From positions 186,001-250,000 of the forward strand of contig NZ_JAEQNB010000003.1 in assembly GCF_016722965.1 (NCBI RefSeq): a DNA stretch of 64,000 nt, given 5' to 3'. Under the pieces are notes generated by a model. It was given only the letters and a program-made list of their open reading frames with translations. It did not search any database and was not told where the DNA came from. Position 1 is the stretch's first letter, and every line of letters begins with the position of its first letter. The DNA comes from Tumebacillus amylolyticus. GTDB taxonomy: Bacteria > Bacillota > Bacilli > Tumebacillales > Tumebacillaceae. Position numbers and translations under genes: made by a program. Below are positions 8,871 through 16,268 of this stretch, piece after piece.

Positions 8871-9158
8871 TCACTCCATGTTCTCCGTGATATAGTCAGC
8901 GAGTTTGTTGATCGAGCCCAAAACTTCCATGTTGTCGTCGTACAGCGTGACACCGAACTCGTCTTCGATGCAGACGGTCAATTCCAGCGCGTCGATGGAG
9001 TCGAGGCCCAAGCCACGACCGAACAGCGGTTGGTCGTCGGTGATCAGTTCCGGCTCGATGTCGAGGCTCAGACGATCTACGATGATCGCCTTGATTCGGT
9101 TGGTCAGTTCACGGCGTTTCTCCGCCTGTTCTTTTACGGATGCATAGGTCAGCAACAT
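8871..9158 (-). CDS. Acyl carrier protein of the polyketide-like operon
   Basis: A 95-aa acidic four-helix carrier protein. The 4'-phosphopantetheine attachment Ser54 lies in GLDSIDALEL. The motif differs from the DSLD of housekeeping AcpP and resembles carrier proteins of aryl-polyene and other type II polyketide clusters as I remember them. A basic N-terminal helix (KEQAEKRREL) precedes the core. The gene lies 43 bp after the ketoreductase gene and 7 bp before the dehydratase. It should carry the growing chain between the KS fusion, reductase and dehydratase. No phosphopantetheinyl transferase is encoded nearby, so a chromosomal Acps/Sfp enzyme is presumably used. Confidence 0.93.
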   Translation of the reverse strand: MLLTYASVKEQAEKRRELTNRIKAIIVDRLSLDIEPELITDDQPLFGRGLGLDSIDALELTVCIEDEFGVTLYDDNMEVLGSINKLADYITENME

Positions 9159-9201
9159 CTCTTTTTCGCCCTCTCTTCAATAAATGTAGTGGATGTATGA
9201 A

Positions 9202-9945
9202 TCAGCCATTGACCAGGCCGCCGTCTACCGTATACACCTTGCCGGTGATGTAGGAGGCGCGGTCAGAGCATAAAAACGTGGTCAGGTATGCGATGTCTTC
9301 CGGCTTGCCGATACGGCGCAGCGGAATCAGTTCCAACATTTTGTTCAGAACGCCTTGGTCCATGCCTTTGGTCATGTCGGTTTCAATGAAACCCGGAGCC
9401 ACGACGTTGGCGCGTATGTTGTGTTCCGCCACTTCTTGAGCCAGCGCTTTGGTGAAGGCGATAATGCCGCCCTTGGATGCAGCGTAGTTCGTTTGCGCTT
9501 TGTTGCCGGAGATGCCGCTCGTCGAGGCGAGGTTGACGATGGCGCCCGACTTTTGCTTCATCATCAACTTCACAGCTTCACGAGTGGTGAGGAACGTGCC
9601 GCCGAGATTGACTTTTACCACGTCTTCGAACTTCGCTTCACTCATCATTGCGACAAAGCCGTCGTTGGTCACCCCTGCGTTGTTGACGAGGATGTCCAGC
9701 TTGCCAAAGCGAGTACGGACTTCCTTGAACAGATCTTTGACTTCCTTCTCTTTGGAAACGTCGCACTTGATCGCGACGGCCATGCCGCCCTCGGCGATGA
9801 TCTCTTGCACGGTCTCTTCGGCTTTCGCTTGGTTTCCGTTGAAGGTGAAGACAACGGTTGCGCCTTGCTGTGCCAAATCTTTGACGATCGCTCGGCCAAT
9901 CCCGCGCGAGCCGCCTGTGACAACTGCGATACGCTCTTGAACCAC
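9202..9945 (-). CDS. FabG-like 3-oxoacyl-ACP ketoreductase
   Basis: A 247-aa short-chain dehydrogenase. It has the NADPH-binding TGGSRGIG (residues 10-17), the structural LVNNAG motif, and the catalytic Ser141, Tyr154 and Lys158 (NYAASKGG). The C-terminal YTVDGG is typical of FabG. It should reduce the beta-keto group made by the KS fusion. The GTG start is supported by AAGGGGGAG 6 bp upstream. It begins 13 bp after the malonyl-transferase gene. It could also be a paralogue of housekeeping FabG, but its place between the transferase and the carrier protein ties it to this pathway. Confidence 0.93.
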   Translation of the reverse strand: MVQERIAVVTGGSRGIGRAIVKDLAQQGATVVFTFNGNQAKAEETVQEIIAEGGMAVAIKCDVSKEKEVKDLFKEVRTRFGKLDILVNNAGVTNDGFVAMMSEAKFEDVVKVNLGGTFLTTREAVKLMMKQKSGAIVNLASTSGISGNKAQTNYAASKGGIIAFTKALAQEVAEHNIRANVVAPGFIETDMTKGMDQGVLNKMLELIPLRRIGKPEDIAYLTTFLCSDRASYITGKVYTVDGGLVNG

Positions 9946-9958
9946 TCTCTGCTCCCCC

Positions 9959-10909
9959 TTACCCTTTGAGAACTCCCGCTTGCGTTTTCAACGTTTTGAC
10001 CGTCCGCATGTAGTTGGAAGTCGAATCGGTTGTACACAGCGTCCATTTGTGCTGCGGCCATGCTTTCATCAGCCCGACCAGCGTGCGGCTTGCCCCAACT
10101 TCCACCAGCGTTTCGACGCCGAGTTCCGCCAGCTTGTCCACCGTTTTGCGCCATTGCACAGTCTTGGTGCATTGGCCGCGGATGTCGTCGATGATGCCTT
10201 GAAGCGAATCTTCGACTTGCGCGCCGCAGTTCAAGATGATCGGGGTATCCGGCTTCTTGAGCGGGAACTGTGCCACATACTCCATCAGATCGTCTTCCAT
10301 CTCGATCATCAGATCGGAGTGGAACGCTTGCGAGACGCGCAGCATACGCGGTTTCACACCGGTGATCGTGCCCAGTTCTTCGAACAACGCCTTCATGGTT
10401 TCGGCCTCACCCGAGAGCACGAGCTGCGTCGGCGAGTTGTCGACCCCGATGTTGCCACCGCGAAGGGCGACAACTTCCTTGACTTGGTCCATCGTCTCTT
10501 CATTGAGAGTGATGACAGCGACCATGTCTCCTTGGCGTTTCACTTCCGACATCAACTTGCCGCGTCGTTTGACGATTTGGAGACCATCTTGGAACGTCAT
10601 CGCTCCGGAAGCGGCGATGGCGGCGAATTGACCAAGGCTCAATCCGGCGACGATATCCGGGCGGAAACCTTCATTTGTCAACAGGCGATGAACGCCCACG
10701 CTGACGGTATAAATCGCCGATTGTGCAACTGACGTGTCTGTCAGCTCCTCAATCGGCCCTTGGAAGCAGAGCTTTTTCAAATCAAAACCCAGGATGTCGT
10801 TCGCTTCTTCAAAAAGCGGTCCGAACACAGCCGGATGGCGCGAAGTGAAGTCGCGGCCCATACCGACCGCTTGCGTGCCTTGTCCCGGGAAGATAAACGC
10901 CGTCTTCAT
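9959..10909 (-). CDS. Malonyl-CoA:ACP acyltransferase-like protein
   Basis: A 316-aa acyltransferase of the FabD fold, expected to load malonyl units on the carrier protein. It has the N-terminal FPGQGTQAVGMG, the nucleophile Ser91 in GLSLGQ, and His197 in SQAFHSDLM. The usual FabD signature is GHSLGE; the Leu in place of His is, as I recall, also seen in some discrete polyketide acyltransferases, so the motif supports a specialised rather than housekeeping role. Its ATG overlaps the thioesterase TGA by 4 bp. Extender choice other than malonyl cannot be excluded from sequence. Confidence 0.9.
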   Translation of the reverse strand: MKTAFIFPGQGTQAVGMGRDFTSRHPAVFGPLFEEANDILGFDLKKLCFQGPIEELTDTSVAQSAIYTVSVGVHRLLTNEGFRPDIVAGLSLGQFAAIAASGAMTFQDGLQIVKRRGKLMSEVKRQGDMVAVITLNEETMDQVKEVVALRGGNIGVDNSPTQLVLSGEAETMKALFEELGTITGVKPRMLRVSQAFHSDLMIEMEDDLMEYVAQFPLKKPDTPIILNCGAQVEDSLQGIIDDIRGQCTKTVQWRKTVDKLAELGVETLVEVGASRTLVGLMKAWPQHKWTLCTTDSTSNYMRTVKTLKTQAGVLKG

Positions 10910-11322
10910 ACGATCCCTCCGAGAAAGTTATCAATTTTTTGTTGCACCTCTTCCGGGATGCGGACGATCAGTTGCCCGGCGGACGAGGTCATCGCGTGTC
11001 GAGTTTCTCCGGTCGCCAGCAATTGGCGGCCTTGTTTGCGATAGACACGGTATTTGAACTCCAAGAGAGCTTTGGTCGGCCGCTCGAGAGCCGTCTCCAC
11101 GACCACGGTCTGGCCGAAGCGTGCAGAGTCTTTGAGTTGGCATCGGAAGTCGATGACCGGCAAGTAAATCTCTTCTGACAATCGCGAAAAGTCGATGCCG
11201 GCTTCCCCAGCCAATGCGATCCTCCCGATCTCAAACCATACGAGATAGTTGGAGTGGTGAACCACGTTCATTGGGTCACATTCCACGTAGCGCACGTCCA
11301 GCTCTGTTTTCACCCATTTCAT
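10906..11322 (-). CDS. Hot-dog (4HBT-type) acyl thioesterase
   Basis: First gene of the leftward operon, 138 aa. The YbgC/4-hydroxybenzoyl-CoA thioesterase pattern is clear: VRYVECDPMNVVHHSNY, with the likely catalytic Asp16. It probably hydrolyses the finished chain from ACP or CoA, or edits stalled intermediates. I chose ATG 11322 because GGGGTGA sits 5 bp upstream; a GTG three codons earlier has its ribosome site too close. It is coupled to the acyltransferase gene by a 4-bp overlap. Confidence 0.87.
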   Translation of the reverse strand: MKWVKTELDVRYVECDPMNVVHHSNYLVWFEIGRIALAGEAGIDFSRLSEEIYLPVIDFRCQLKDSARFGQTVVVETALERPTKALLEFKYRVYRKQGRQLLATGETRHAMTSSAGQLIVRIPEEVQQKIDNFLGGIV

Positions 11323-11372
11323 GAAGTTCACCCCGACCGTTGTTTAGGATATTTTACATTACCATATCCGTA

Positions 11373-11401
11373 GTTGTATCATACAAACAATTAAACTTCA
11401 A
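11373..11401 (-). promoter_or_regulatory. Candidate promoter of the leftward operon with operator-like palindrome
   Basis: On the minus strand TTGAAG and TACAAC are 17 bp apart, and TGA before the second box makes an extended -10. The perfect palindrome TTGTATcATACAA (11374-11386) overlaps the -10, as a repressor operator would. A second candidate, TTGTAA-N17-CATAAT, lies at 11422-11450. I cannot tell which is used. Confidence 0.45.
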
Positions 11402-11442
11402 TACGATGAAACAAAATTGGAATTATGATTTACAATACCCAT

Positions 11443-11469
11443 AGTTACAAAATAATCACCTGCAGTTAC
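11443..11469. repeat. AGTTAC direct repeat, 21-bp spacing
   Basis: AGTTAC occurs at 11443 and 11464, exactly 21 bp (two helical turns) apart, and again at 11543. Such spacing is typical of sites for a dimeric activator. The copies are short and could be chance in AT-rich DNA. Confidence 0.3.
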
Positions 11470-11568
11470 GAACATTTCGAAACTACTCAACCCTTGGTAT
11501 TCCTACAATGAAGAGCGAAAAGCAAGCAACAAATAAAACAAAGTTACGCCATTTTTAATCAAACACAT

Positions 11569-11597
11569 TTACACAGAGAAGTCTTTTATGTTATATT
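11569..11597 (+). promoter_or_regulatory. SigA-type promoter of the flavoprotein pair
   Basis: TTTACA and TATATT are separated by 17 bp, a good housekeeping promoter. Transcription would start near 11604, giving a leader of about 100 nt before the ATG at 11704. The whole gap 11323-11703 is AT-rich and holds only regulatory signals. Confidence 0.7.
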
Positions 11598-11620
11598 GAA
11601 CCGCGAAGTCAAGTTTATTA

Positions 11621-11660
11621 CAGGTTGTAAATTCTGCTTATTAGTAAAATCTACAACCTG
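11621..11660 (+). promoter_or_regulatory. Imperfect 40-bp palindrome in the leader of the flavoprotein operon
   Basis: CAGGTTGTA (11621) is repeated inverted as TACAACCTG (ending 11660). The arms continue inward with a few mismatches, so the transcript can fold into a long hairpin. It lies about 17 nt after the predicted start of transcription and has no T-run. It could be an operator for a dimeric repressor or an mRNA control structure. Confidence 0.5.
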
Positions 11661-11703
11661 ATAGTTTTTCAAAAAAACCCCCACATCTCTAGGAGGTCAT
11701 GGA

Positions 11704-13443
11704 ATGTCTAAGGATCAACTGCTGGAACAGATTGAATTCCTGAAGCAAGCCGCAGAATTGACCGGCGACGCTCGCTTGAAAGCTGCACTGTCGATGATTC
11801 AACTCATGCCGGCGGGTTCTCCCCAACAAAAAGGCATGGTCGCGGAAGTGTACCGTCAAGTGAAAGAAGCGATGAACGGCTACAGCCAAGCATCTGCTCC
11901 GGAACTTGAATGGGAGCCGACCATTCTGCCGCAAGCCCCGGAGGGCGACGACCAGTATGACGTCATCATCATCGGTTCCGGCATGGGTGGTCTCACCGCC
12001 GGTCTCGAACTCGCATCTGCGGGTGCGAAAGTGCTGATTCTCGAAGCGCACTATACCTTCGGGGGCGCGGCTCACAACTACATGCGCAAAGGCAAATACA
12101 CCTTCGACGCAGGGGTGGAAACGGTCTCCGGCCTCGGCCATCTCGGTTCTGTCAACCATTTCCTGAAGCGCCATGACCTGTGGAATGACATCGAACTTCT
12201 GAAAACGAGCTTCCACTTCCGTATGGGTTCGCGCTATGTCGCCATCCCGAACACGCTGGAAGATTGGATCGAAGACCTCTGCCAGCGCTACCCGAACGAT
12301 GCGGAAGGCATCCGCCCGTTCTTCCAAACCGCTATCACAGCTTATGAGGAAAAATACTCCTTCTTCGAGCCGGACCGCATCACGCCTCGCCCGCCTACCG
12401 ACGAAGAGAAGATGTCATACGCACAGCTCCATCCGAACAACTACCGTCTGATGACCACCACTTGGGGTGAGTTCATGGGCGAGTACTTGAAAGACCCGGC
12501 GCTGCGCAAGGAAGTCTCGTTGCTCACGCACTTCATCGGCGACCGCAACGAAGACACCCCGACGTCGGACATGCTGCCGTTGCTCGGCTACTTCATCGTC
12601 GGCGGCTACCGCATCAAGGGCGGTTCGGCGAAACTCGCCAACGCGTTGATCAGCAAATTCCGTGAGTACGGCGGTGTTGCACGCCACTCCGTCACCGTCA
12701 ACAAAGTGATCATCGAAAACGGCGTCGCCAAGGGCGTTGAGACGGAAAAAGGCACGTTCTACGCGCCGATTGTCATCTCCAACGTCGACCCGCGCCTGCT
12801 CTATGAAAACCTCGTCGGCCTCGAAAACCTCACCGAAGACTACCAAGCCAAAGTCGCAACCCTCGAACCGTCGATGTCGGCGTTTATCTTCCAAGGAGTC
12901 TTCTCCAAGCCGTTCCCGACCGATGCGATCGTCACCTACTACTTCGATGAGCCGGTTGAAGCGCCGGAAATCGGCATGACCATCGGCCGTTGCTCCTACG
13001 TTTCGGCAGGGACCCACGACCCGGAACTGTTGCCGGATGGCGAAGGTCAACTGACGATCAACTTGAACTACCCGGCGGATGCGGACAAGTTCGCTGCGAT
13101 GAGCAAGGAAGAATACGCAGAACTCAAAGAAAAACTCGACGGCGTGTTCATGAAACTCCTGCGCAAAATCGACCCGGACATGGCCGACCACCTGCTGTGG
13201 TTCGAAATCTCCACGCCGAAAACTGCGCGTCAATACCTGCGCACGTACCAAGGCTCGATCTACAACATCCGCTTTGACAAAGACCGCAAGTTCCCGAACA
13301 CCAACGCTCCGATTCAAGGCCTGTACCTCTGCGGTGCCGGCGTACACGGACCGGGTGTGGAAGCCGTTGTCATCTCCGGCGGCTATGCGTCTGAGAAAGT
13401 TAAATCCCACTTCGAAGCCCGCCGTGAAGCGGCTGTGAAGTAA
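11704..13443 (+). CDS. CrtI/CrtISO-like FAD-dependent oxidoreductase A
   Basis: A 579-aa flavoprotein of the phytoene desaturase / carotene isomerase / all-trans-retinol saturase group. The FAD Rossmann motif GSGMGGLTAG starts at residue 91, then FGGAAHNY, and the C-terminal FAD contact LYLCGAGVHGPGVEAV. An ~80-residue helical N-terminal segment precedes the flavin fold, which CrtI proteins usually lack. Expected chemistry is desaturation, saturation or cis-trans isomerisation of conjugated polyenes. No carotenoid genes (crtB, crtM, crtN) are visible, so a polyene made by the divergent operon is the likely substrate (inference). AGGAGGTC precedes the ATG. The next gene is a close paralogue 23 bp downstream. 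Confidence 0.85.
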   Translation: MSKDQLLEQIEFLKQAAELTGDARLKAALSMIQLMPAGSPQQKGMVAEVYRQVKEAMNGYSQASAPELEWEPTILPQAPEGDDQYDVIIIGSGMGGLTAGLELASAGAKVLILEAHYTFGGAAHNYMRKGKYTFDAGVETVSGLGHLGSVNHFLKRHDLWNDIELLKTSFHFRMGSRYVAIPNTLEDWIEDLCQRYPNDAEGIRPFFQTAITAYEEKYSFFEPDRITPRPPTDEEKMSYAQLHPNNYRLMTTTWGEFMGEYLKDPALRKEVSLLTHFIGDRNEDTPTSDMLPLLGYFIVGGYRIKGGSAKLANALISKFREYGGVARHSVTVNKVIIENGVAKGVETEKGTFYAPIVISNVDPRLLYENLVGLENLTEDYQAKVATLEPSMSAFIFQGVFSKPFPTDAIVTYYFDEPVEAPEIGMTIGRCSYVSAGTHDPELLPDGEGQLTINLNYPADADKFAAMSKEEYAELKEKLDGVFMKLLRKIDPDMADHLLWFEISTPKTARQYLRTYQGSIYNIRFDKDRKFPNTNAPIQGLYLCGAGVHGPGVEAVVISGGYASEKVKSHFEARREAAVK

Positions 13444-13466
13444 TCTGACACGAGGAGGTTCCACGA

Positions 13467-15200
13467 ATGCAAATTTCTGAACAATTGGAGTTTATCCGCC
13501 AAGTCGCCACGTTCTCCGGCGACACCCGTCTGGAAAAAGCACTGGAATTGATCGCTTCTTTCCCGGAAGGTTCTGAAGAACAAGTGAAAATCATCGAGGA
13601 AGTCTACACCGAAACCTACTCCGCGATGCAAAAATTCTTGGAAACCGGCCAACCGCCGGAAACCGAATGGGAACTGACCGTATTGCCGGAAGCACCCCAA
13701 GCCGAAGACCAATACGACGTAATCATCGTCGGCTCCGGCGTCGGCGGCATGACGGTCGGTGTTGAATTGGCACAAGCAGGCGCGAAAGTGCTGATGCTCG
13801 AAGGCCACTCCGTCTACGGCGGTGCAACCCACACGTACAACCGCAAAGGCAAGTATATCATCGAAGCCGGTGTCGAATCCGTCTCCGGTCTCGGCCCGTT
13901 GGGTGCGGTCAACCACTTCCTGACCCGCCACGATCTGTGGAAGGAACTCGAGTTCTTGAAAACCGAGTTCCACTTCTCCTACGGCGGTCACTACTGGGAA
14001 CTCCCGAACACGCTCGAAGGCTGGGTCGACAGCCTCTGCTCGCGCTACCCGCAAGAGGCAGAAGGCATCCGCGGATTCTTCGACTTCGCAGAAAAAGCAT
14101 ACGTCGAGAAATACTCCTTCTTCGAATCCGACCGCCTCACCCCGCGCATGCCGACCGAAGAAGAAGTCATGTCGTACGCGCAGATTCACCCGCACAACTA
14201 CCACCTCATGAACACCACCTGGGGTGAATTCATGGACGAATACCTAAAAGACCCGATGCTGAAAAAGGAAGTCTCCATGCTCTCCCACTTCATCGGTGAC
14301 GCCAACGAGAACACCCCGACCTCGGACATGCTCCCGTTGCTCGGCTACTTCATCATCGGCGGTTTCCGCATCAAAGGCGGCTCTTCTCAACTCGCGAACG
14401 CCTTCATCACCAAATTCCAAGAGTACGGCGGCAAGATCATGGTCAACACCTCCGTCAAAAAGTTCCTCGTGGAAGACGGCAAGATCGCAGGCGTCGAAAC
14501 CAGCAAAGGCAATTTCTACGCACCGATCGTCGTCTCCAACGCCGACACCCGCATGACGTTTGAATCGCTGCTGGGTCTGGAACACCTGAGCGAAGAATAC
14601 CAAGAGCTCGTCAAAGGACTGAAGCCGTCCGCTTCTGCGTACATCTTCCAAGGCTTCATGAAAAAACCGTTCCCGCACAAAGCGATGGTCACCTACTACT
14701 TCAAAGAGCCGAAAGAACTCAAAGAGTACGGTCTCACCTTCGTCCGTTGCGCCTACTTCTCGTCTCCGGCCCACGATCCGTCCCTGTTCCCGGAAGGCGA
14801 AGGCGGCATCACCCTCAACTTGGTCGCCAAAGCAGACCTCGACTACTACAACAACATGAGCCCGGAAGAATACGCAAAGCTCAAAGAGAAGCTCGGCGAA
14901 CTCTTCATGGAAATCGTCCGCGAGATCGACGCCGAAACGGCTGACAACATGGTCTCCTACGAAATTTCCACACCGAAATCGGCTTCCCGCTACATCCGCA
15001 CCTACCAAGGCTCTGTTTACGGCACGAAGCCGGATCGCAAGAACGAATTCCCGAAAACCAAGACCCCGATGCCGGGCCTCTTCATCTGCGGCGCGGGCCA
15101 CTTGGGCGCCGGTGTAGAAGCCGTTCTGATCTCCGGTGGTTTCGCCGCCGATGCGATCAAACCGCACTTCGAAGCACGCCAAGCAGCCGCTGTGAAATAA
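13467..15200 (+). CDS. CrtI/CrtISO-like FAD-dependent oxidoreductase B
   Basis: A 577-aa paralogue of the gene just upstream, colinear along its whole length, with the same N-terminal helical extension, FAD motif GSGVGGMTVG and C-terminal ICGAGHLGAGVEAV. Long identical blocks (for example TSDMLPLLGYF, TTWGEF) show a tandem duplication that has since diverged. It may form a heterodimer with protein A or act on a different bond of the same polyene. Ribosome site GAGGAGG is 8 bp before the ATG. A strong terminator directly after its stop closes the two-gene operon. Confidence 0.85.
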   Translation: MQISEQLEFIRQVATFSGDTRLEKALELIASFPEGSEEQVKIIEEVYTETYSAMQKFLETGQPPETEWELTVLPEAPQAEDQYDVIIVGSGVGGMTVGVELAQAGAKVLMLEGHSVYGGATHTYNRKGKYIIEAGVESVSGLGPLGAVNHFLTRHDLWKELEFLKTEFHFSYGGHYWELPNTLEGWVDSLCSRYPQEAEGIRGFFDFAEKAYVEKYSFFESDRLTPRMPTEEEVMSYAQIHPHNYHLMNTTWGEFMDEYLKDPMLKKEVSMLSHFIGDANENTPTSDMLPLLGYFIIGGFRIKGGSSQLANAFITKFQEYGGKIMVNTSVKKFLVEDGKIAGVETSKGNFYAPIVVSNADTRMTFESLLGLEHLSEEYQELVKGLKPSASAYIFQGFMKKPFPHKAMVTYYFKEPKELKEYGLTFVRCAYFSSPAHDPSLFPEGEGGITLNLVAKADLDYYNNMSPEEYAKLKEKLGELFMEIVREIDAETADNMVSYEISTPKSASRYIRTYQGSVYGTKPDRKNEFPKTKTPMPGLFICGAGHLGAGVEAVLISGGFAADAIKPHFEARQAAAVK

Positions 15201-15243
15201 AAAAAAGACCGTCGAGATCGTGAGATCTCAACGGTCTTTTTTT
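15201..15243 (+). terminator. Intrinsic terminator of the flavoprotein operon
   Basis: Hairpin GACCGT..GAGATC / GATCTC..ACGGTC followed by eight T. A-run on the other side makes it usable by gerE on the minus strand too. Confidence 0.9.
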
Positions 15244-15257
15244 GTGGAGAGCGGCAG

Positions 15258-15485
15258 TCAGATCTGCAATTCCCCGAGTCGCACCAACTCGACCACTGCT
15301 TGCGAGCGTCCTTTGACGTTCAGCTTTTTCATCACATTGCTAATGTGGTTGCGGACCGTCTTCTCGCTGATAAACAGTTGGTCAGCGATTTCCTTGGTCG
15401 TCTTGTCTTGAACGAGAAGTTCGAAGACTTCTCGTTCACGAATGGTGAGTAGGGATTTTCCTCGCGTGTCCTTGCCCGCTGTCAC
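15258..15485 (-). CDS. gerE: GerE, late mother-cell sporulation regulator
   Basis: A 75-aa stand-alone LuxR-type helix-turn-helix protein, nearly colinear with B. subtilis GerE (74 aa): LLTIREREVFELLVQDKTT, then FISEKTVRNHISN and GRSQAVVELVRLGEL. GerE acts with SigK in the mother cell to switch on coat genes and repress others. The GTG start has AGGAGGG 7 bp upstream. A SigK-type promoter lies just upstream. The neighbourhood (sdhCAB before it) matches the B. subtilis order, but ysmB-racE, which follow there, are replaced here by the polyketide-like island. Confidence 0.95.
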   Translation of the reverse strand: MTAGKDTRGKSLLTIREREVFELLVQDKTTKEIADQLFISEKTVRNHISNVMKKLNVKGRSQAVVELVRLGELQI

Positions 15486-15540
15486 TCTCGATCCCTCCTT
15501 GCTCGGGTCATGAAGTCAAGGTCTAGGGATTCAGTCAGGT

Positions 15541-15570
15541 TATCTTATGTGGAGGGGGTGCCTAACGGTG
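15541..15570 (-). promoter_or_regulatory. SigK-type promoter of gerE
   Basis: Minus strand: CACC, 16 bp, ACATAAGATA. This fits the SigK consensus mACm-N16/17-gCATAnnnTA. Transcription would start about 50 nt before the gerE start codon, in agreement with known SigK control of gerE. Confidence 0.75.
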
Positions 15571-15594
15571 CGGGTTTGGGACGGGATGGTCAAC

Positions 15595-15624
15595 AAAAAA
15601 AGGCCTTCCACGAGAAAGACCTTT
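15595..15624 (-). terminator. Terminator of the CheX-like gene
   Basis: Minus strand hairpin AAAGGTCTT / AAGGCCTTT followed by TTTTTTT, about 20 bp after the stop codon. Confidence 0.8.
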
Positions 15625-15645
15625 CGCAATGCATCTGTACATACC

Positions 15646-16104
15646 TTACCCCACGAGCAACTTGATCTCCATGATGCCCATCTCTTGCAGTTCAAGCGGA
15701 ACAACGTACGCAATCTCCCCAGCCGGTTGAGTGATGGTATCGCCTACCTGCACTTGCGGCGGCGTGATGTCGAAGTTCATCCCACTGTTGGACAGTTGCA
15801 TACAAGCGTTGCCCGAAATCATGTTGGCCAATTCAGCAACAGCGCTCTGGCTCATCTCGTCAAATGCGCTCAATTCAAAACCGCCCATCATCGCAGAAGC
15901 GATCTTGATCGCCATCTCCGGCGAGAGACCGAACGCGACTTGACCGTCCATGTGACCCTTCAAATCGATACGAATCCATACATGATGCGAATGAAGGTCG
16001 GGGGTCGCCGGTGTCACCGTTCCCGGATTCATTGCTGCAGGTGTCATCATCTGGAGGACCTGTTGGGCGGACTCAAGAAACGGAACTATGATCTGTGCGT
16101 GCAT
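15646..16104 (-). CDS. CheX-like protein (CheC/CheX/FliY family)
   Basis: A 152-aa protein of the CheX fold. The signature E-x2-N is present in AVAELANMISGNA, the site where CheX/CheC phosphatases act on CheY-P. There is one such helix, as in CheX, not two as in CheC. It is monocistronic, with its own terminator, and no chemotaxis genes are nearby. It may serve a distant chemotaxis system or another receiver-domain protein. I start at the ATG at 16104 (MHAQIIVPF); earlier in-frame ATGs exist, and AAAAGGGG upstream does not clearly pick one. Confidence 0.75.
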   Translation of the reverse strand: MHAQIIVPFLESAQQVLQMMTPAAMNPGTVTPATPDLHSHHVWIRIDLKGHMDGQVAFGLSPEMAIKIASAMMGGFELSAFDEMSQSAVAELANMISGNACMQLSNSGMNFDITPPQVQVGDTITQPAGEIAYVVPLELQEMGIMEIKLLVG

Positions 16105-16210
16105 GGAGTACCACATCCCCTTTTGCTCATGCTCACGTAACACTTATTTATGAAGGACACTTATTTTATCATTATAAGCTAAACGAGAGTTTTCGACAAG
16201 ACTTGACTCT

Positions 16211-16248
16211 AAAAAAGACCACCTGTCGGCGAGCGGCAGGTGGTCTTC
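16211..16248 (-). terminator. Terminator of the sdhCAB operon
   Basis: Minus strand hairpin GACCACCTG / CAGGTGGTC followed by TTTTTT, about 20 bp after sdhB. Confidence 0.9.
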
Positions 16249-16268
16249 GGTGTAAGTCTCTCGCGGGT

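Noticed and set aside
11560-11580. FapR-like operator (ATTAGTA half-site seen near 11640)
   Set aside because: Only a half-site is present, inside the larger 40-bp palindrome; the second half does not fit the FapR consensus.
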